In this document: positions 24,773 to 33,288 of the stretch, piece after piece
How the letters are laid out: each line of letters opens with the position of its first letter
Position numbering within the stretch: position 1 is the stretch's first letter
From: an uncultured bacterium
GTDB lineage: Bacteria > Verrucomicrobiota > Verrucomicrobiia > CAIQCK01
Reading direction: 5' to 3'
DNA: 64,000 nucleotides
NCBI GenBank assembly: GCA_903870275.1
Contig: CAIQCK010000059.1
Span: 1 to 64,000 of the forward strand
Translations under genes and position numbers: made by a program
Notes under the pieces: generated by a model
The model's database searches: none
Seen by the model: only the letters and a program-made list of their open reading frames with translations
What the model was told of the DNA's origin: nothing

Positions 24773-26062
24773 CTAGAGCACCCACGGCTCGCGATAGGCG
24801 CGGCCGAGCATCGCCGACGCGCCGGGATCGTTGAGAATCTCCTCGGTGGCCGGATTGAACCGGATTTTGCGGCCGGTCAGCATCGCGATCTGGCCGAGGT
24901 GGCCGATGCTCGCGGAGCGGTGCGCCACTTCCGCCGGCGTGATCGTCACGCGGCGCGTGCGGACGCAGTCGAGGAAGTTCTGGTGATGATCGCGGCTCTT
25001 GTAGAGATGGATTTCGTTCGCGCCGATCTTGTCGCGAAGGAGCGACTTCGGCTCGGAGTCAATGCCGCCGCGGTCCACCCAAATCCAGCCGCGGTCGCCG
25101 ATCCAGCGCGCGCCCATGCCCTTCGGCTGCTGTTTGGCGTTGGCGACGATCATCTTCGCGCCGTTGGCGAACGTGGCTGTGAACTTGTAGGAAATCGGCG
25201 CGTCATACGTGCCGTCCGCCGGCAGCTCGCAACCGTTGCTCTCGATCTCGACCGGGCCGGTTTCCTGCGTCCCCAACCCCCACTGCGCGATGTCCGCGTG
25301 GTGGCCGATCCAGTCCATCATCTGGCCGCCGCCCCAGTCGAGCACCCAGCGCCAATCCCAATGGCTCACGCCCTGATACGGACGCCACGCCGTCGGGCCG
25401 AGCCAGAAATCCCAGTCCATGTCCTCCGGCACCGGCTGGACCGGCTTGATCTCGCCGGGCCGGCCGTCGGGCAGGCCGACCTCGACGGTGTGAATGTTGC
25501 CCACGCGGCCGTTGCGGACCAGTTCGGCGGCGAGGTGGAAATTTTCCTGCGACCGCTGCCAGCTTCCCGTCTGCCAGACGCGGCCGAACTTCTTGCAGGT
25601 GTCGGCGAGCACGCGGCCCTCGCGGAGGTCGTGCGTGATCGGCTTCTCCCCATACATATCAATGCCCGCCCGCAGCGCCGAGCAGGCCACGAGCGCGTGC
25701 CAATGGTCGGGCGTGGCCATGCTGATGGCATCGAGGTCGCCGCGCGCGATCACCTCGCGGAAATCATGGTAGGTCTTGCAATCAGTGTTGCCGTATTTCT
25801 TGTCCACCGTCTCTTTGGCGCGCTTGAGGTGGCCGGCGTCCACGTCGCAGACCGCGACGAACTGGACCTCCTGTTTGCCGAGGAAGGAGTTCATGTTGCC
25901 GCTGCCCATGCCGCCGAGGCCAATGCCGGCCATGACGATGCGGTTGCTGGGCGCGCCCGCGCCGAAGACGGTGGATGGAACGATGTTCGGAAATGCCAGC
26001 GCCGATCCGGCCATGGCCGCGCCCTTCAAGAAACCGCGTCGCGAGACTCCATTGTTGTTCAT
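24773..26062 (-). CDS. Gfo/Idh/MocA-family oxidoreductase, Tat-exported
   Basis: About 429 residues: a twin-arginine signal (SRRGFLKGAAMAGSALAFPN), a Rossmann motif (VMAGIGLGGMGSGNM), the classical YGEKPITHD and the catalytic-region GGGQMMDWIGHHADIAQWG. GGAG lies eight bases before ATG 26062; an upstream in-frame ATG at 26074 is possible. It is the first gene of the minus-strand operon running to 15903. The operon would put two secreted sugar oxidoreductases, a HEAT scaffold and a multiheme cytochrome together. An exported oxidation pathway feeding electrons to the cytochrome is a plausible reading but is inference. Confidence 0.9.
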   Translation of the reverse strand: MNNNGVSRRGFLKGAAMAGSALAFPNIVPSTVFGAGAPSNRIVMAGIGLGGMGSGNMNSFLGKQEVQFVAVCDVDAGHLKRAKETVDKKYGNTDCKTYHDFREVIARGDLDAISMATPDHWHALVACSALRAGIDMYGEKPITHDLREGRVLADTCKKFGRVWQTGSWQRSQENFHLAAELVRNGRVGNIHTVEVGLPDGRPGEIKPVQPVPEDMDWDFWLGPTAWRPYQGVSHWDWRWVLDWGGGQMMDWIGHHADIAQWGLGTQETGPVEIESNGCELPADGTYDAPISYKFTATFANGAKMIVANAKQQPKGMGARWIGDRGWIWVDRGGIDSEPKSLLRDKIGANEIHLYKSRDHHQNFLDCVRTRRVTITPAEVAHRSASIGHLGQIAMLTGRKIRFNPATEEILNDPGASAMLGRAYREPWVL

Positions 26063-26244
26063 AGCTGTCTCCATTTCTTCGACCGTCCCGTTGGCAGGTC
26101 CGGGACGTTACGGCGACGCCAGCGCGTCGCCACGCAAGACAAGTCGCCGTGTTTCCTAGCGGAATCGCCCCCATCCCACAATCGAAAAAAGGTGCGACAA
26201 AAGTAGCAGTGCCTACGAGTCAATGAAGCGGCCGAAGAGTTGGG

Positions 26245-26272
26245 TTGACGTTCGCCGTGACACGATCATGAT
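26245..26272 (+). promoter_or_regulatory. Possible promoter of the DUF4160/DUF2442 pair
   Basis: TTGACG at 26245-26250, a 16-base spacer, and CATGAT at 26267-26272, with the ATG at 26279. It would again give a leaderless transcript. The -10 box is a weak match. Confidence 0.3.
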
Positions 26273-26278
26273 AGTCTC

Positions 26279-26518
26279 ATGCCAACCGTGTTGCGCATCG
26301 GACCTTACCGCTTCCACTTCTACAGCCGGGAAAACCGTGAGCCGCCGCACATCCATGTGAGCCGCGACGATTACGAGGTGAAGTTCTGGTTGCAGCCGGT
26401 CGCACTGGCCGCCAACTACGGTTTCAGCCCGGTTGAGCTGCGCACCATCAAGCGACATGTGAAAGAGCATTGCGAAACACTGGTTCGAGCCTATACTGAA
26501 TTCCATGAACAGCACTGA
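26279..26518 (+). CDS. DUF4160 family protein
   Basis: 79 residues with the family core: MPTVLRIGPYRFHFYSRENR, PPHIHVSRDDYEVKFWL and the tail IKRHVKEHCETLVRAYTEF. DUF4160 proteins are typically encoded upstream of a DUF2442 gene and the pair is often listed as a putative toxin-antitoxin unit, though proof is thin. Here the downstream gene starts inside this one (14-base overlap), matching that arrangement. Confidence 0.88.
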   Translation: MPTVLRIGPYRFHFYSRENREPPHIHVSRDDYEVKFWLQPVALAANYGFSPVELRTIKRHVKEHCETLVRAYTEFHEQH

Positions 26519-26819
26519 AACATCCGCAGCGATTGCGGCGGTGCGATGCTGGGTCGAAGGACGCCGCGTCTGGCTGGAGCTGGCCGATCAGCGGCTGATG
26601 AGTTTCCCGGCTGTCAAATACCCTTTGCTGGCGGAAGCGCCGCAGGAACTGCTGGAGAAAGTCCAGCTTCGCGTGCAAGGCCGCGCTCTCCGCTGGGAAG
26701 AACTCGACGAGGATATCTGGGTGGACGACGCCGTCCAAGGTCGCTTCCCGAAGCTGCGGGCTGGCGGGACTCCCGCCATGGTCGCCGAATCCCCCGCTCG
26801 CTACGGCAGGAAACACTGA
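26505..26819 (+). CDS. DUF2442 family protein
   Basis: 104 residues with a recognisable DUF2442 pattern: WLELADQRLMSFPAVKYPLL, then the C-terminal RWEELDEDIWVDD. It is partner of the DUF4160 gene it overlaps. The last 20 residues (LRAGGTPAMVAESPARYGRK) exceed the usual domain, and the end (DNA 26756-26790) resembles dispersed repeat sequence. Confidence 0.85.
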   Translation: MNSTETSAAIAAVRCWVEGRRVWLELADQRLMSFPAVKYPLLAEAPQELLEKVQLRVQGRALRWEELDEDIWVDDAVQGRFPKLRAGGTPAMVAESPARYGRKH

Positions 26820-26928
26820 CCGTCCCTGGCGTGGTGTTCCGCGGCGGCGGATAGTTTCACTCGCGCTTTCGTCTCACGCCGCCCACGGCGCATCCTGCGG
26901 CAACGGGCTTATCCCGCCGATTCGAAAG

Positions 26929-27174
26929 ATGTCCGGCAATGGCATCGGAAACAAGGGCGTTCCGCCCGTTCCCCAAGGCCCGCAGGATAATCCGGGTCCT
27001 CCAAGCGCCCCTGGTCCCGCCGGTCCGCCCGGCGAAGTTTCCGCCCAACAACTCACCGACGCCATCGCCGGCACCAGCGCCAACAGCAATGCCGTGGATT
27101 TGCTCGACCCCAACGCCGACCTGCCGCCGGTGATCGAGAAGATCAACGAGTTGATCCAGGCGATGAGGAGATGA
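26929..27174 (+). CDS. Short collagen-like fragment
   Basis: 81 residues beginning MSGNGIGNKGVPPVPQG, with Gly-Pro triplets (PGPPSAPGPAGPPGE) followed by a helical end (LPPVIEKINELIQAMRR). Collagen-like stretches followed by a short coiled helix are common at the ends of phage tail or surface proteins, so this may be the 3' remnant of a longer gene. The frame is open upstream, but that sequence looks non-coding. Confidence 0.45.
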   Translation: MSGNGIGNKGVPPVPQGPQDNPGPPSAPGPAGPPGEVSAQQLTDAIAGTSANSNAVDLLDPNADLPPVIEKINELIQAMRR

Positions 27175-27184
27175 TGAAGAAGTG

Positions 27185-27218
27185 AAACCACAGATGGACA
27201 CAGATGAACGCGGATGGG
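27185..27218. repeat. Short periodic repeat (CACAGATG type)
   Basis: CACAGATG-GA-CACAGATG-AACG-CGGATG is a short imperfect direct repeat upstream of the gene at 27244. Repeats of this type are scattered in many bacterial genomes; no function is known. Confidence 0.5.
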
Positions 27219-27243
27219 ATAATATTTAACCGAAAGGTGTCGT

Positions 27244-28188
27244 ATGAACCGATTCATGGTGATGGCGGTTGCGGTGGTGATGCTCGCGGCGGGCGGCTTT
27301 GGCGCGGAAGTTCCGACCTACGTCGCCGGCAGTTGCGATGTCGAAGTGACTCGGTTGCTGAAGCATGCCACTACATCGCTGGTGCTGGGGAAAACCTCGT
27401 TGCGAACCCTGGCGCCCCAATACTGCGTGGATACGGGTAGCGCGACCAATTGGAGCGATGCGCTCTCGCAGGTGGACCGCCTCTACGGAACCAACAACCT
27501 GAAGCGCGCTTTGTTCCTTTGGAAATTCATCCGGCCAAACATGCCGACTTCGGTGCTGAGTGAACTGCGATTGGGGCAGAAAACTCCTGGTTTCAGTATC
27601 GGTTCGGGACACGCTGAGAGCTATGTGTTGGATCCGGGCGACACGGTCGCTCCCTCGGGATCCGCGCCACCCGGAACAAACGTCATGGTTCATCAGGGTT
27701 CATTATCGGAACCGTCACCGAAAGCGACGCTCGAATTCACGATATCTCACGGCGACACGAAATTCATGGGCGCGCCCTCGTTGGAGCTGCACAATTTCGT
27801 TCATGCGTCCATGTGCTACCAAATGCTGCAGTTCGACACCAATGATACGCTCACGTGTTTCTGGGGCAGCCATCCTATGACGAATGGCGCACGAGGCATT
27901 TACTTCAACGGCAGCATGACAAGCTTGGAAACCAACTATTATTCGACGGTTTACGGAAACCACTTTGGAAACCCGTTAGAGGAGTTGGAATTTAATCCCG
28001 ATCTCACGATCCAGCGCCGAACCGTGTATGACTCGATTGACCAGCCGAAGTATGCGGACTTCTACGAGCACGGGAAGCTCGTGCGCCGTGGATTTTACGG
28101 CAAAAAGGAATCCGGAAAAAGCGAGTCTTACTACTTTGATCACTTTGAAGAGTTCAAGTCCTCGGAATCAAAGCCCGATACTCGGTAA
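27244..28188 (+). CDS. Secreted protein, unknown, MORN-like end
   Basis: 314 residues with a signal peptide (MNRFMVMAVAVVMLAAGGFG-AEV). The body is rich in Asn, Ser and aromatic residues, without cysteine pairs or known motifs. The last 70 residues (NPDLTIQRRTVYDSIDQPKY, then EHGKLVRRGFYGKKESGK) resemble MORN-type 'toxin-antitoxin YwqK' repeats. AAAGG precedes the ATG. Its role is unknown; surface exposure is likely. Confidence 0.65.
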   Translation: MNRFMVMAVAVVMLAAGGFGAEVPTYVAGSCDVEVTRLLKHATTSLVLGKTSLRTLAPQYCVDTGSATNWSDALSQVDRLYGTNNLKRALFLWKFIRPNMPTSVLSELRLGQKTPGFSIGSGHAESYVLDPGDTVAPSGSAPPGTNVMVHQGSLSEPSPKATLEFTISHGDTKFMGAPSLELHNFVHASMCYQMLQFDTNDTLTCFWGSHPMTNGARGIYFNGSMTSLETNYYSTVYGNHFGNPLEELEFNPDLTIQRRTVYDSIDQPKYADFYEHGKLVRRGFYGKKESGKSESYYFDHFEEFKSSESKPDTR

Positions 28189-28319
28189 TTGGGTTAACTA
28201 CCCGATGGGGACGCTGAAACCCAAACACCAATCCGCGACCGTTGCGGGGTTCGCGACGGATTCCTTGCCGGTCAAGATTGAATGATTATTGCAGAACCAG
28301 AAGAAACGAGGAGGTGACC

Positions 28320-28370
28320 ATGGAAGACTACGACGCGGATGCGGCACTTGCGCGGCGGCGGCGAAGGTAG
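28320..28370 (+). CDS. Possible 16-residue peptide gene
   Basis: ATG at 28320 is preceded by an unusually strong GAGGAGGTGA and encodes MEDYDADAALARRRRR. It could be a leader peptide or the 5' relic of a lost gene. The rest of 28189-28488 holds a few direct repeats and nothing recognisable. Confidence 0.25.
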   Translation: MEDYDADAALARRRRR

Positions 28371-28488
28371 AAAGCGGTCAGCAGTCAGCCGGAGGGGAAC
28401 AGCAAGGCGAAGGCGGGAGCGGTTGAGGGTTCTTTGTTGAGTGTTGAGAGAGCGGCAATGCCGATGGCGGCGGCGAAGCGGCGGACCG

Positions 28489-30426
28489 TCACCGCGGCGT
28501 GATCTTCATCGTGATCGTCGCGGACGTCACCGGCGCTTTCAGGTTCAGGCCGATCCGCGTCGGCTGCACCGGCGCGTCTTCGTGGATTTCCTCCGACTCG
28601 ATCATCACTTCACCGCCCTCGGCGGTGATCTGCACGCGCAATGACTCGCCGCTGTCGCTCACCGACAGACGACCGTCGCCGTCGCGCTGCCATTTGCCTT
28701 TCGTGATCAACGCCGTGCCGAAGCTTTGCGGGCTGGTGAATTCCACGCAGTCGCTCACCGTCAGCGACCCGTCGCCTTCGCGCGAATAGACAAACGTCCG
28801 CACCAGCGTCTTCAGCTCCGGGCAAGGATACGCCGAGGCGATGTCGAGCACGAGCGTGTCGGCGGCGTCGGTGAACTCCTTGCGCACGACCTTCGCCTGC
28901 GCGTCGCGGCCTTCGCGTTGAAGCTTGCCCGCCACCACCGGCACGGCGTGGCCGAAGGAATTGAGCAGCTTGCTGTCATAGCGCTGGGCGCTGAACGTGC
29001 GCGCCGTGTAGGTCTCCGCGCCGGGATCGAGCAGCAGCGGGACTTTGCCGATCACCACCACGTAACTGCCGACGTCGTTGTGGTTGTGGTGCTCCGCGTT
29101 GTGGCCGCCTTTGAGGGCCACGCCCATGCGGCAGGCCGAGCCGCGCGCGGGCCGGCTGATGAGAATGTTCATGTCGCCGAACCACGAGCGAATGCCCGCC
29201 TCGTAGCGGACATCGCCGGCGGGCGGGTTCGTCTCCGACGCGGCGTTGGGAAAGCCGCAAATCATCGCCTCAAACAACGTGCCGAGCGCGCCCCGGATAT
29301 CCAGCCGGTCGTAGTCGCGCAGCCCGACGCCATAGCGGCGGTTGACGAACCACATGATCAGCGGCGACGGCCTGGCGTTGACAGCGCAATCCGCGAACGC
29401 CGGCGACACGCCGCCGATGATGCCGATATTGGCGCCGAACATGGCCGGCCCGCGCACGTCCGGCCGCGCCATCAAGTCCAGGTTGCCGCCCGTGGCCTGG
29501 CGGATCGTTTCGGCCAGCAGCACGTAATGGCCGAAACCGTAGTCCCAGTAGCCGAGTCCCTCGCTGCAATAACCGTCCGGCGTGAACCCGTTCAGGAAAT
29601 TTTGGGAATAATGCTCCGCCGCCGCCACGAACAGCGCGCGCTCCTCGCGCGACTCCGACAGCGCCAGCGCCGCGCCGGTCACTCCCGCGAAGCAGACGGC
29701 GTTCCAGTTGTTCGTCGTCTTCATCCAGCCGTCCAGCCTCCGTTTGCCGAGATACGCCGCCCGGCACGGGCCGAGCACGAACCGCTCGACGCTCGCGCGA
29801 ATCCGCTTCCGCGTCGTCGCGTCGAGCTTGTCGCCGAGCAGCCAGTCCGCCGTGGCGAGGTTCCACGCAAGCGCCGAAGAGGCGAGATCCACGTCAATGA
29901 ACTTGCCGTTGAAATTCGTCAGCCGCCGGTCGTGCGCCGGCATCACCCAGCATTTCTCCGCGCAGAACGCGGCGATGAGTTCCTCGATCTTCGGCAGAAA
30001 GCGGCCCTTGTTCTCGACACACTCCGCCAGCGTCAGAATAACCAGCCGGCCGCGGCGCTCGAAGGCGACGTTTTGCCAATGCGTGCGGTTGCCGGTGCGC
30101 GAGAAGTCGAGGTAAAGATCATCCGGCTGCTCCGGCACGGGCTGTGCCAGCAATCCCTCGGCGCGCTTGACCACGCCGCGCCAGGCGGCGTTCGCGGCCA
30201 GCACGTCCCAACTCGCGCGGTCGGCGATGGGCCGGCCTACGCCGGCGGGAGCGTCCGGCAACATGCCAGCGATTGTCTTCAGGCGGTCCGGGTTGAGCGC
30301 GTCGTCGTTTTTGGCGGACGCGTCGCTGAGGGTGAGGAACAGCGCCGCGCAAGCCAGCACCGATGTTGTTGTCAGGCAGAAAAGCGGTTTCACGATGGCG
30401 CGACGTTGCGAAAAATGCCCCGTCAA
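28489..30426 (-). CDS. Heparinase II/III-like polysaccharide lyase
   Basis: 645 residues: a signal peptide (after MTGHFSQRRAIVKP, hydrophobic to about DASA), an alpha/alpha-toroid domain with NNWNAVCFAGVTGAALAL and GYWDYGFGHYVLLAETI, and the C-terminal beta-sandwich domain that begins near HNAEHHNHNDVGSYVV, the family hallmark. Such enzymes cleave uronic-acid polysaccharides (heparin-like, alginate, ulvan) in the periplasm or outside; the substrate cannot be told. Tyr and His residues for catalysis are plausible in EGLGYWDYGFGHY. It is followed upstream by a small conserved gene at 30460. Confidence 0.88.
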   Translation of the reverse strand: MTGHFSQRRAIVKPLFCLTTTSVLACAALFLTLSDASAKNDDALNPDRLKTIAGMLPDAPAGVGRPIADRASWDVLAANAAWRGVVKRAEGLLAQPVPEQPDDLYLDFSRTGNRTHWQNVAFERRGRLVILTLAECVENKGRFLPKIEELIAAFCAEKCWVMPAHDRRLTNFNGKFIDVDLASSALAWNLATADWLLGDKLDATTRKRIRASVERFVLGPCRAAYLGKRRLDGWMKTTNNWNAVCFAGVTGAALALSESREERALFVAAAEHYSQNFLNGFTPDGYCSEGLGYWDYGFGHYVLLAETIRQATGGNLDLMARPDVRGPAMFGANIGIIGGVSPAFADCAVNARPSPLIMWFVNRRYGVGLRDYDRLDIRGALGTLFEAMICGFPNAASETNPPAGDVRYEAGIRSWFGDMNILISRPARGSACRMGVALKGGHNAEHHNHNDVGSYVVVIGKVPLLLDPGAETYTARTFSAQRYDSKLLNSFGHAVPVVAGKLQREGRDAQAKVVRKEFTDAADTLVLDIASAYPCPELKTLVRTFVYSREGDGSLTVSDCVEFTSPQSFGTALITKGKWQRDGDGRLSVSDSGESLRVQITAEGGEVMIESEEIHEDAPVQPTRIGLNLKAPVTSATITMKITPR

Positions 30427-30459
30427 CTCAAGCGCATTCTGCGCGCGCGCCAGTCTTCG

Positions 30460-30882
30460 TCAGTCCTGCGGGGCCGGTTGCGGCGGCTGCTTGATCTGCA
30501 CCACCGGAAACGGGAAGTGGATCTTCAACTCGTCGTCCAGATGGACTTCCACCCAGTAAACGCCGGGCCGCTCGAATTGCACGCCGCCGAAGAGCGTGAC
30601 ATTGGTGACGCTGACGTTCTCATCGGCAAGCTGGAACGTGCAGTCGGACTCGCGCAATGGCGTGACCTCGTCGGTCGTCAGCAGGCGGACCCGTTGCTTG
30701 AACTGGCCGCGGCCGGCGCACCAGCGCACCCAAACGAACAGTTTGAACGCCGTGACGGGGAACTGCGGCGACTGGAGGCAATTGACCACGCCGACGAGCG
30801 TCTGGCTGGCGGGGTTCATTTCCTGCCGCACGTCCTCGCACACGAGCACGGCTTGAAGATCGGGAATGTTTTTTTCGGTCAT
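30460..30882 (-). CDS. DUF6941-like protein
   Basis: 140 residues, no signal peptide, beta-rich. The start IPDLQAVLVCEDVRQE, the middle LVGVVNCLQSPQFPVTAFKL and the end PGVYWVEVHLDDELKIHFPF match my memory of the DUF6941 family, a small cytoplasmic protein of unknown function frequent in Verrucomicrobia. The name is tentative. It lies between the lyase and the beta-barrel-like gene on the same strand. Confidence 0.6.
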   Translation of the reverse strand: MTEKNIPDLQAVLVCEDVRQEMNPASQTLVGVVNCLQSPQFPVTAFKLFVWVRWCAGRGQFKQRVRLLTTDEVTPLRESDCTFQLADENVSVTNVTLFGGVQFERPGVYWVEVHLDDELKIHFPFPVVQIKQPPQPAPQD

Positions 30883-30900
30883 GGTGTCCTCGCCCGCGGT

Positions 30901-32025
30901 TTAGTAGGTGAATTTCAAACTCAGGAACATGCAGTTGTCGAGCGTCTGGTTGGGAACCGCCGGCAGCGTGAAAACCTTCAAGCTGTAGCCGATCTGCGCG
31001 CTCAGGTTCTCGCGAAGCCGGTAGGTCGGCGCGAGCTGGAACTGCCAGAACTCGCTGCGCGTCGGCTGGCCCGAGGCGAGCGTGCCGGCGAATTCCAGCG
31101 CGGCGGAGGTGTCCAACTGAAGGTTCGGCAGCACGTTCTGGCTCAACTGCGAGTAATAAGCTTCGCTCGTCTCTTCGTAAAAATCCGGCTGATAACTCTG
31201 TTGAATCGCCTGTCGGCGGCCTACGGTCAGCTTCGCGTCGCTCGGCAGCGTGTAGCTCAGGTTGAGGTCGCTGTTGGGATTGGACAGCCGCCGGCCGTCG
31301 GGTTCCTCCCGCATTTCCGTGCCGACGCTTGCGGCCGCCTTGAACTGGCCGGGCAGTTGTTGTTCGATTCCGAACGACGCAACCCCGGCGCGGTAACTAT
31401 ACGCGGATGTTGTGTAGTCCACCTGCTGGCCCTGCAATCCGCTGGTGAGCTTGGTGCGGCGGGTCAGTTGCCAGTCGGCATCGAAACCGACGCTGCTCGC
31501 GGCGTGGTCGTTGGTCATCGCGAACGCCCGGTCCTGGTAGTTCCACAGCGCGTGCGAGAAAAACGGCTTCAGCGACCAATCGTCCGAGCCGCCGTAAACG
31601 GCGCGGGTGGCGAGGCTGTTGACCATCAGGCTGCCCTGGGCCGCGCCGATGTCGCTGACAGGAAGCTGTTGGGGAAATCGCATCGAGCCGTCCGCTTGCA
31701 AAGCCAGATCACCCACCTGCGAACGCGCGTAGTTGGCATTGAAAGCGTCTTCACCGGGATCGAATTGACCGCGCGCGACCGCCTCCGGCCCTGGCGCGGC
31801 CGATTTCTTATTGTAGTTGATGTCGAAATCGTCGGTCGGCTTGAGTCTCGGCGCGAAGTCCAGCGGTTGCGCCGGCGTGACAAGATCCGAAAACTTGAGC
31901 GGCGGCAGGACGGTTGCCTCCACCGACTCCGCCGCGCGGGCAGACGGCGTCGCCGCCGCGGCCAGCCATCCGGCCAGCCACAGCCACCGACCGCACCGCC
32001 TCAAGCATGGAGTTTGTTTCCGCAC
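30901..32025 (-). CDS. Outer-membrane beta-barrel-like protein
   Basis: 374 residues from GTG 32025, which places a basic n-region and hydrophobic signal peptide (RRCGRWLWLAGWLAAAATPS) at the start; the frame remains open upstream through the divergent sigma gene but is not coding there. The mature part has alternating aromatic beta strands (for example YTTSAYSYRAGVASFGIEQ) and ends in SLKFTY, whose final aromatic residue is typical of outer-membrane beta barrels. Function is unknown. It is divergent from the sigma factor gene, with 102 bases between starts. Confidence 0.65.
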   Translation of the reverse strand: MRKQTPCLRRCGRWLWLAGWLAAAATPSARAAESVEATVLPPLKFSDLVTPAQPLDFAPRLKPTDDFDINYNKKSAAPGPEAVARGQFDPGEDAFNANYARSQVGDLALQADGSMRFPQQLPVSDIGAAQGSLMVNSLATRAVYGGSDDWSLKPFFSHALWNYQDRAFAMTNDHAASSVGFDADWQLTRRTKLTSGLQGQQVDYTTSAYSYRAGVASFGIEQQLPGQFKAAASVGTEMREEPDGRRLSNPNSDLNLSYTLPSDAKLTVGRRQAIQQSYQPDFYEETSEAYYSQLSQNVLPNLQLDTSAALEFAGTLASGQPTRSEFWQFQLAPTYRLRENLSAQIGYSLKVFTLPAVPNQTLDNCMFLSLKFTY

Positions 32026-32127
32026 AACAATGGGGATTCTGACGCAACGCCGGCGCTCTGTAAAGCGATCCGCGCCACTAAGAAATTGCCACAAGCGCCA
32101 AGTGGGAGTAATGTTACAGGGCAGGGT

Positions 32128-33255
32128 ATGACTTCGACAACCTACGATCAGGCGCTTCCTGAAGCCGACGCGCTCCAACCGGATACTTCCGGGCGGAACC
32201 CAGCGGACGGTTACGGGCGGCTGATCCGCTACGTTCGCGAGAGCGGCGCGTCGGTGGAGACACTCGACGCGGATCATGAGCACCGTCTGCGGCAAACGGT
32301 GGCGCTTTACCGCCGGTTCCTCTCTGACCTGCTGAGTTGGCCGCAGTTCCGCCAGAGCATCCTGATCGAAATGCAGTTGCGCAACCTGCGCGCCGGCCGA
32401 CGCGGCGTGAGCGCCGAGGAGGCGATCCAATCGTTGTTGGTGGAGCACCAGAAGGACATCCTGCTCGGCGTGCTGGAGAGTTTCACCGGCAACATCACCG
32501 CCCGCCAGGCGCGGCACATCCTGTTCCAGTTCGGCGCCGAAGACGACATTCCCGCCACGCGCCGGCGCTGGCTGCTGCCGCACGAATTGGTGGCGCTGGC
32601 CGACAAGCTCAGGCTGCACATCAAACGCGACTATCCGCGTTACAAGGCGGCGCAGACCGATTTGTTCTTCGCGCAAGTGCGGCTGGTCTATGATTTCGCG
32701 GGCCGGATGGCGTCGGGGCCGGACCAGTTTCACGACGCGTTTCAGGAAGGCTGCGTGGCGCTGCTCCATGCCATTGACAAGACCGCCAATACCACTGCCT
32801 GCCGGCTCTCGACTTGCGCGCAGGAGTGGATTCGCGGCGCGATGCTGCGCTTCCTGCAAGGCCAGCGCACGCCGGTGCACGTGCCGGTGAACGCGCTGCC
32901 GCGATTGCGCCTGTCGCAAGCGATGCCGCAGCGCGTGCCGCTGGAGCTGGCGAGAGAGTATGGCGACGACGCGCGCGACGAGGGGTTCGTGCATCCGGCA
33001 GAGACCCTGGCGCAACGCGAAATCCGGCCCATGCTGGAGCGGCTTTTTGAATGCCTGACGGCCAAGCAACGGCAGGTGATCGCACTCCGTTACGGCCTCG
33101 CCGACGACGGCGTGGAACATTCGCTCGAAGAAACCGCCCGGCTCATCGGCATCAGCTTCCAGGAAGTGGACCGGCGCGAGAAACGCGCCATTGAACGCGT
33201 GCAGGCGTGCGGCTCGCGCGAGCTGCTGCGCGAACTGGCTCTCTGTCTGGCGTGA
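32128..33255 (+). CDS. Sigma-70-family RNA polymerase sigma factor
   Basis: 375 residues. Region 2-like sequence lies near residues 190-255 (AQVRLVYDFAGRMASGPDQF, DAFQEGCVALLHAIDKT, and STCAQEWIRGAMLRFLQ for the promoter -10 element). Region 4 is near residues 310-365 (LTAKQRQVIALRYGLADDG, then SLEETARLIGISFQEVDRRE). The N-terminal 130 residues are unusual and helical. GCAGGG precedes the ATG. Housekeeping hallmarks are missing, so this is an alternative, lineage-specific factor; it may control the divergent barrel-like gene. Confidence 0.8.
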   Translation: MTSTTYDQALPEADALQPDTSGRNPADGYGRLIRYVRESGASVETLDADHEHRLRQTVALYRRFLSDLLSWPQFRQSILIEMQLRNLRAGRRGVSAEEAIQSLLVEHQKDILLGVLESFTGNITARQARHILFQFGAEDDIPATRRRWLLPHELVALADKLRLHIKRDYPRYKAAQTDLFFAQVRLVYDFAGRMASGPDQFHDAFQEGCVALLHAIDKTANTTACRLSTCAQEWIRGAMLRFLQGQRTPVHVPVNALPRLRLSQAMPQRVPLELAREYGDDARDEGFVHPAETLAQREIRPMLERLFECLTAKQRQVIALRYGLADDGVEHSLEETARLIGISFQEVDRREKRAIERVQACGSRELLRELALCLA

Positions 33256-33258
33256 CGC

Positions 33259-33288
33259 ATTTGAAATTTCACCTTTGAGATTTCAAAT
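33259..33288. promoter_or_regulatory. Inverted repeat covering the purN start
   Basis: ATTTGAAAT (33259-33267) and ATTTCAAAT (33280-33288) form a 9-bp stem around a 12-base loop. The right arm includes the first two bases of the purN ATG, so the hairpin could limit initiation. Confidence 0.5.

Noticed and set aside
32026-33120. Upstream extension of the barrel-like gene
   Set aside because: It is antisense to the sigma factor; a signal peptide begins at the GTG at 32025.
28726-33255. Single 1509-codon plus-strand frame
   Set aside because: Most is antisense to the lyase, DUF6941-like and barrel-like genes; only the last 375 codons (from 32128) are the sigma factor.
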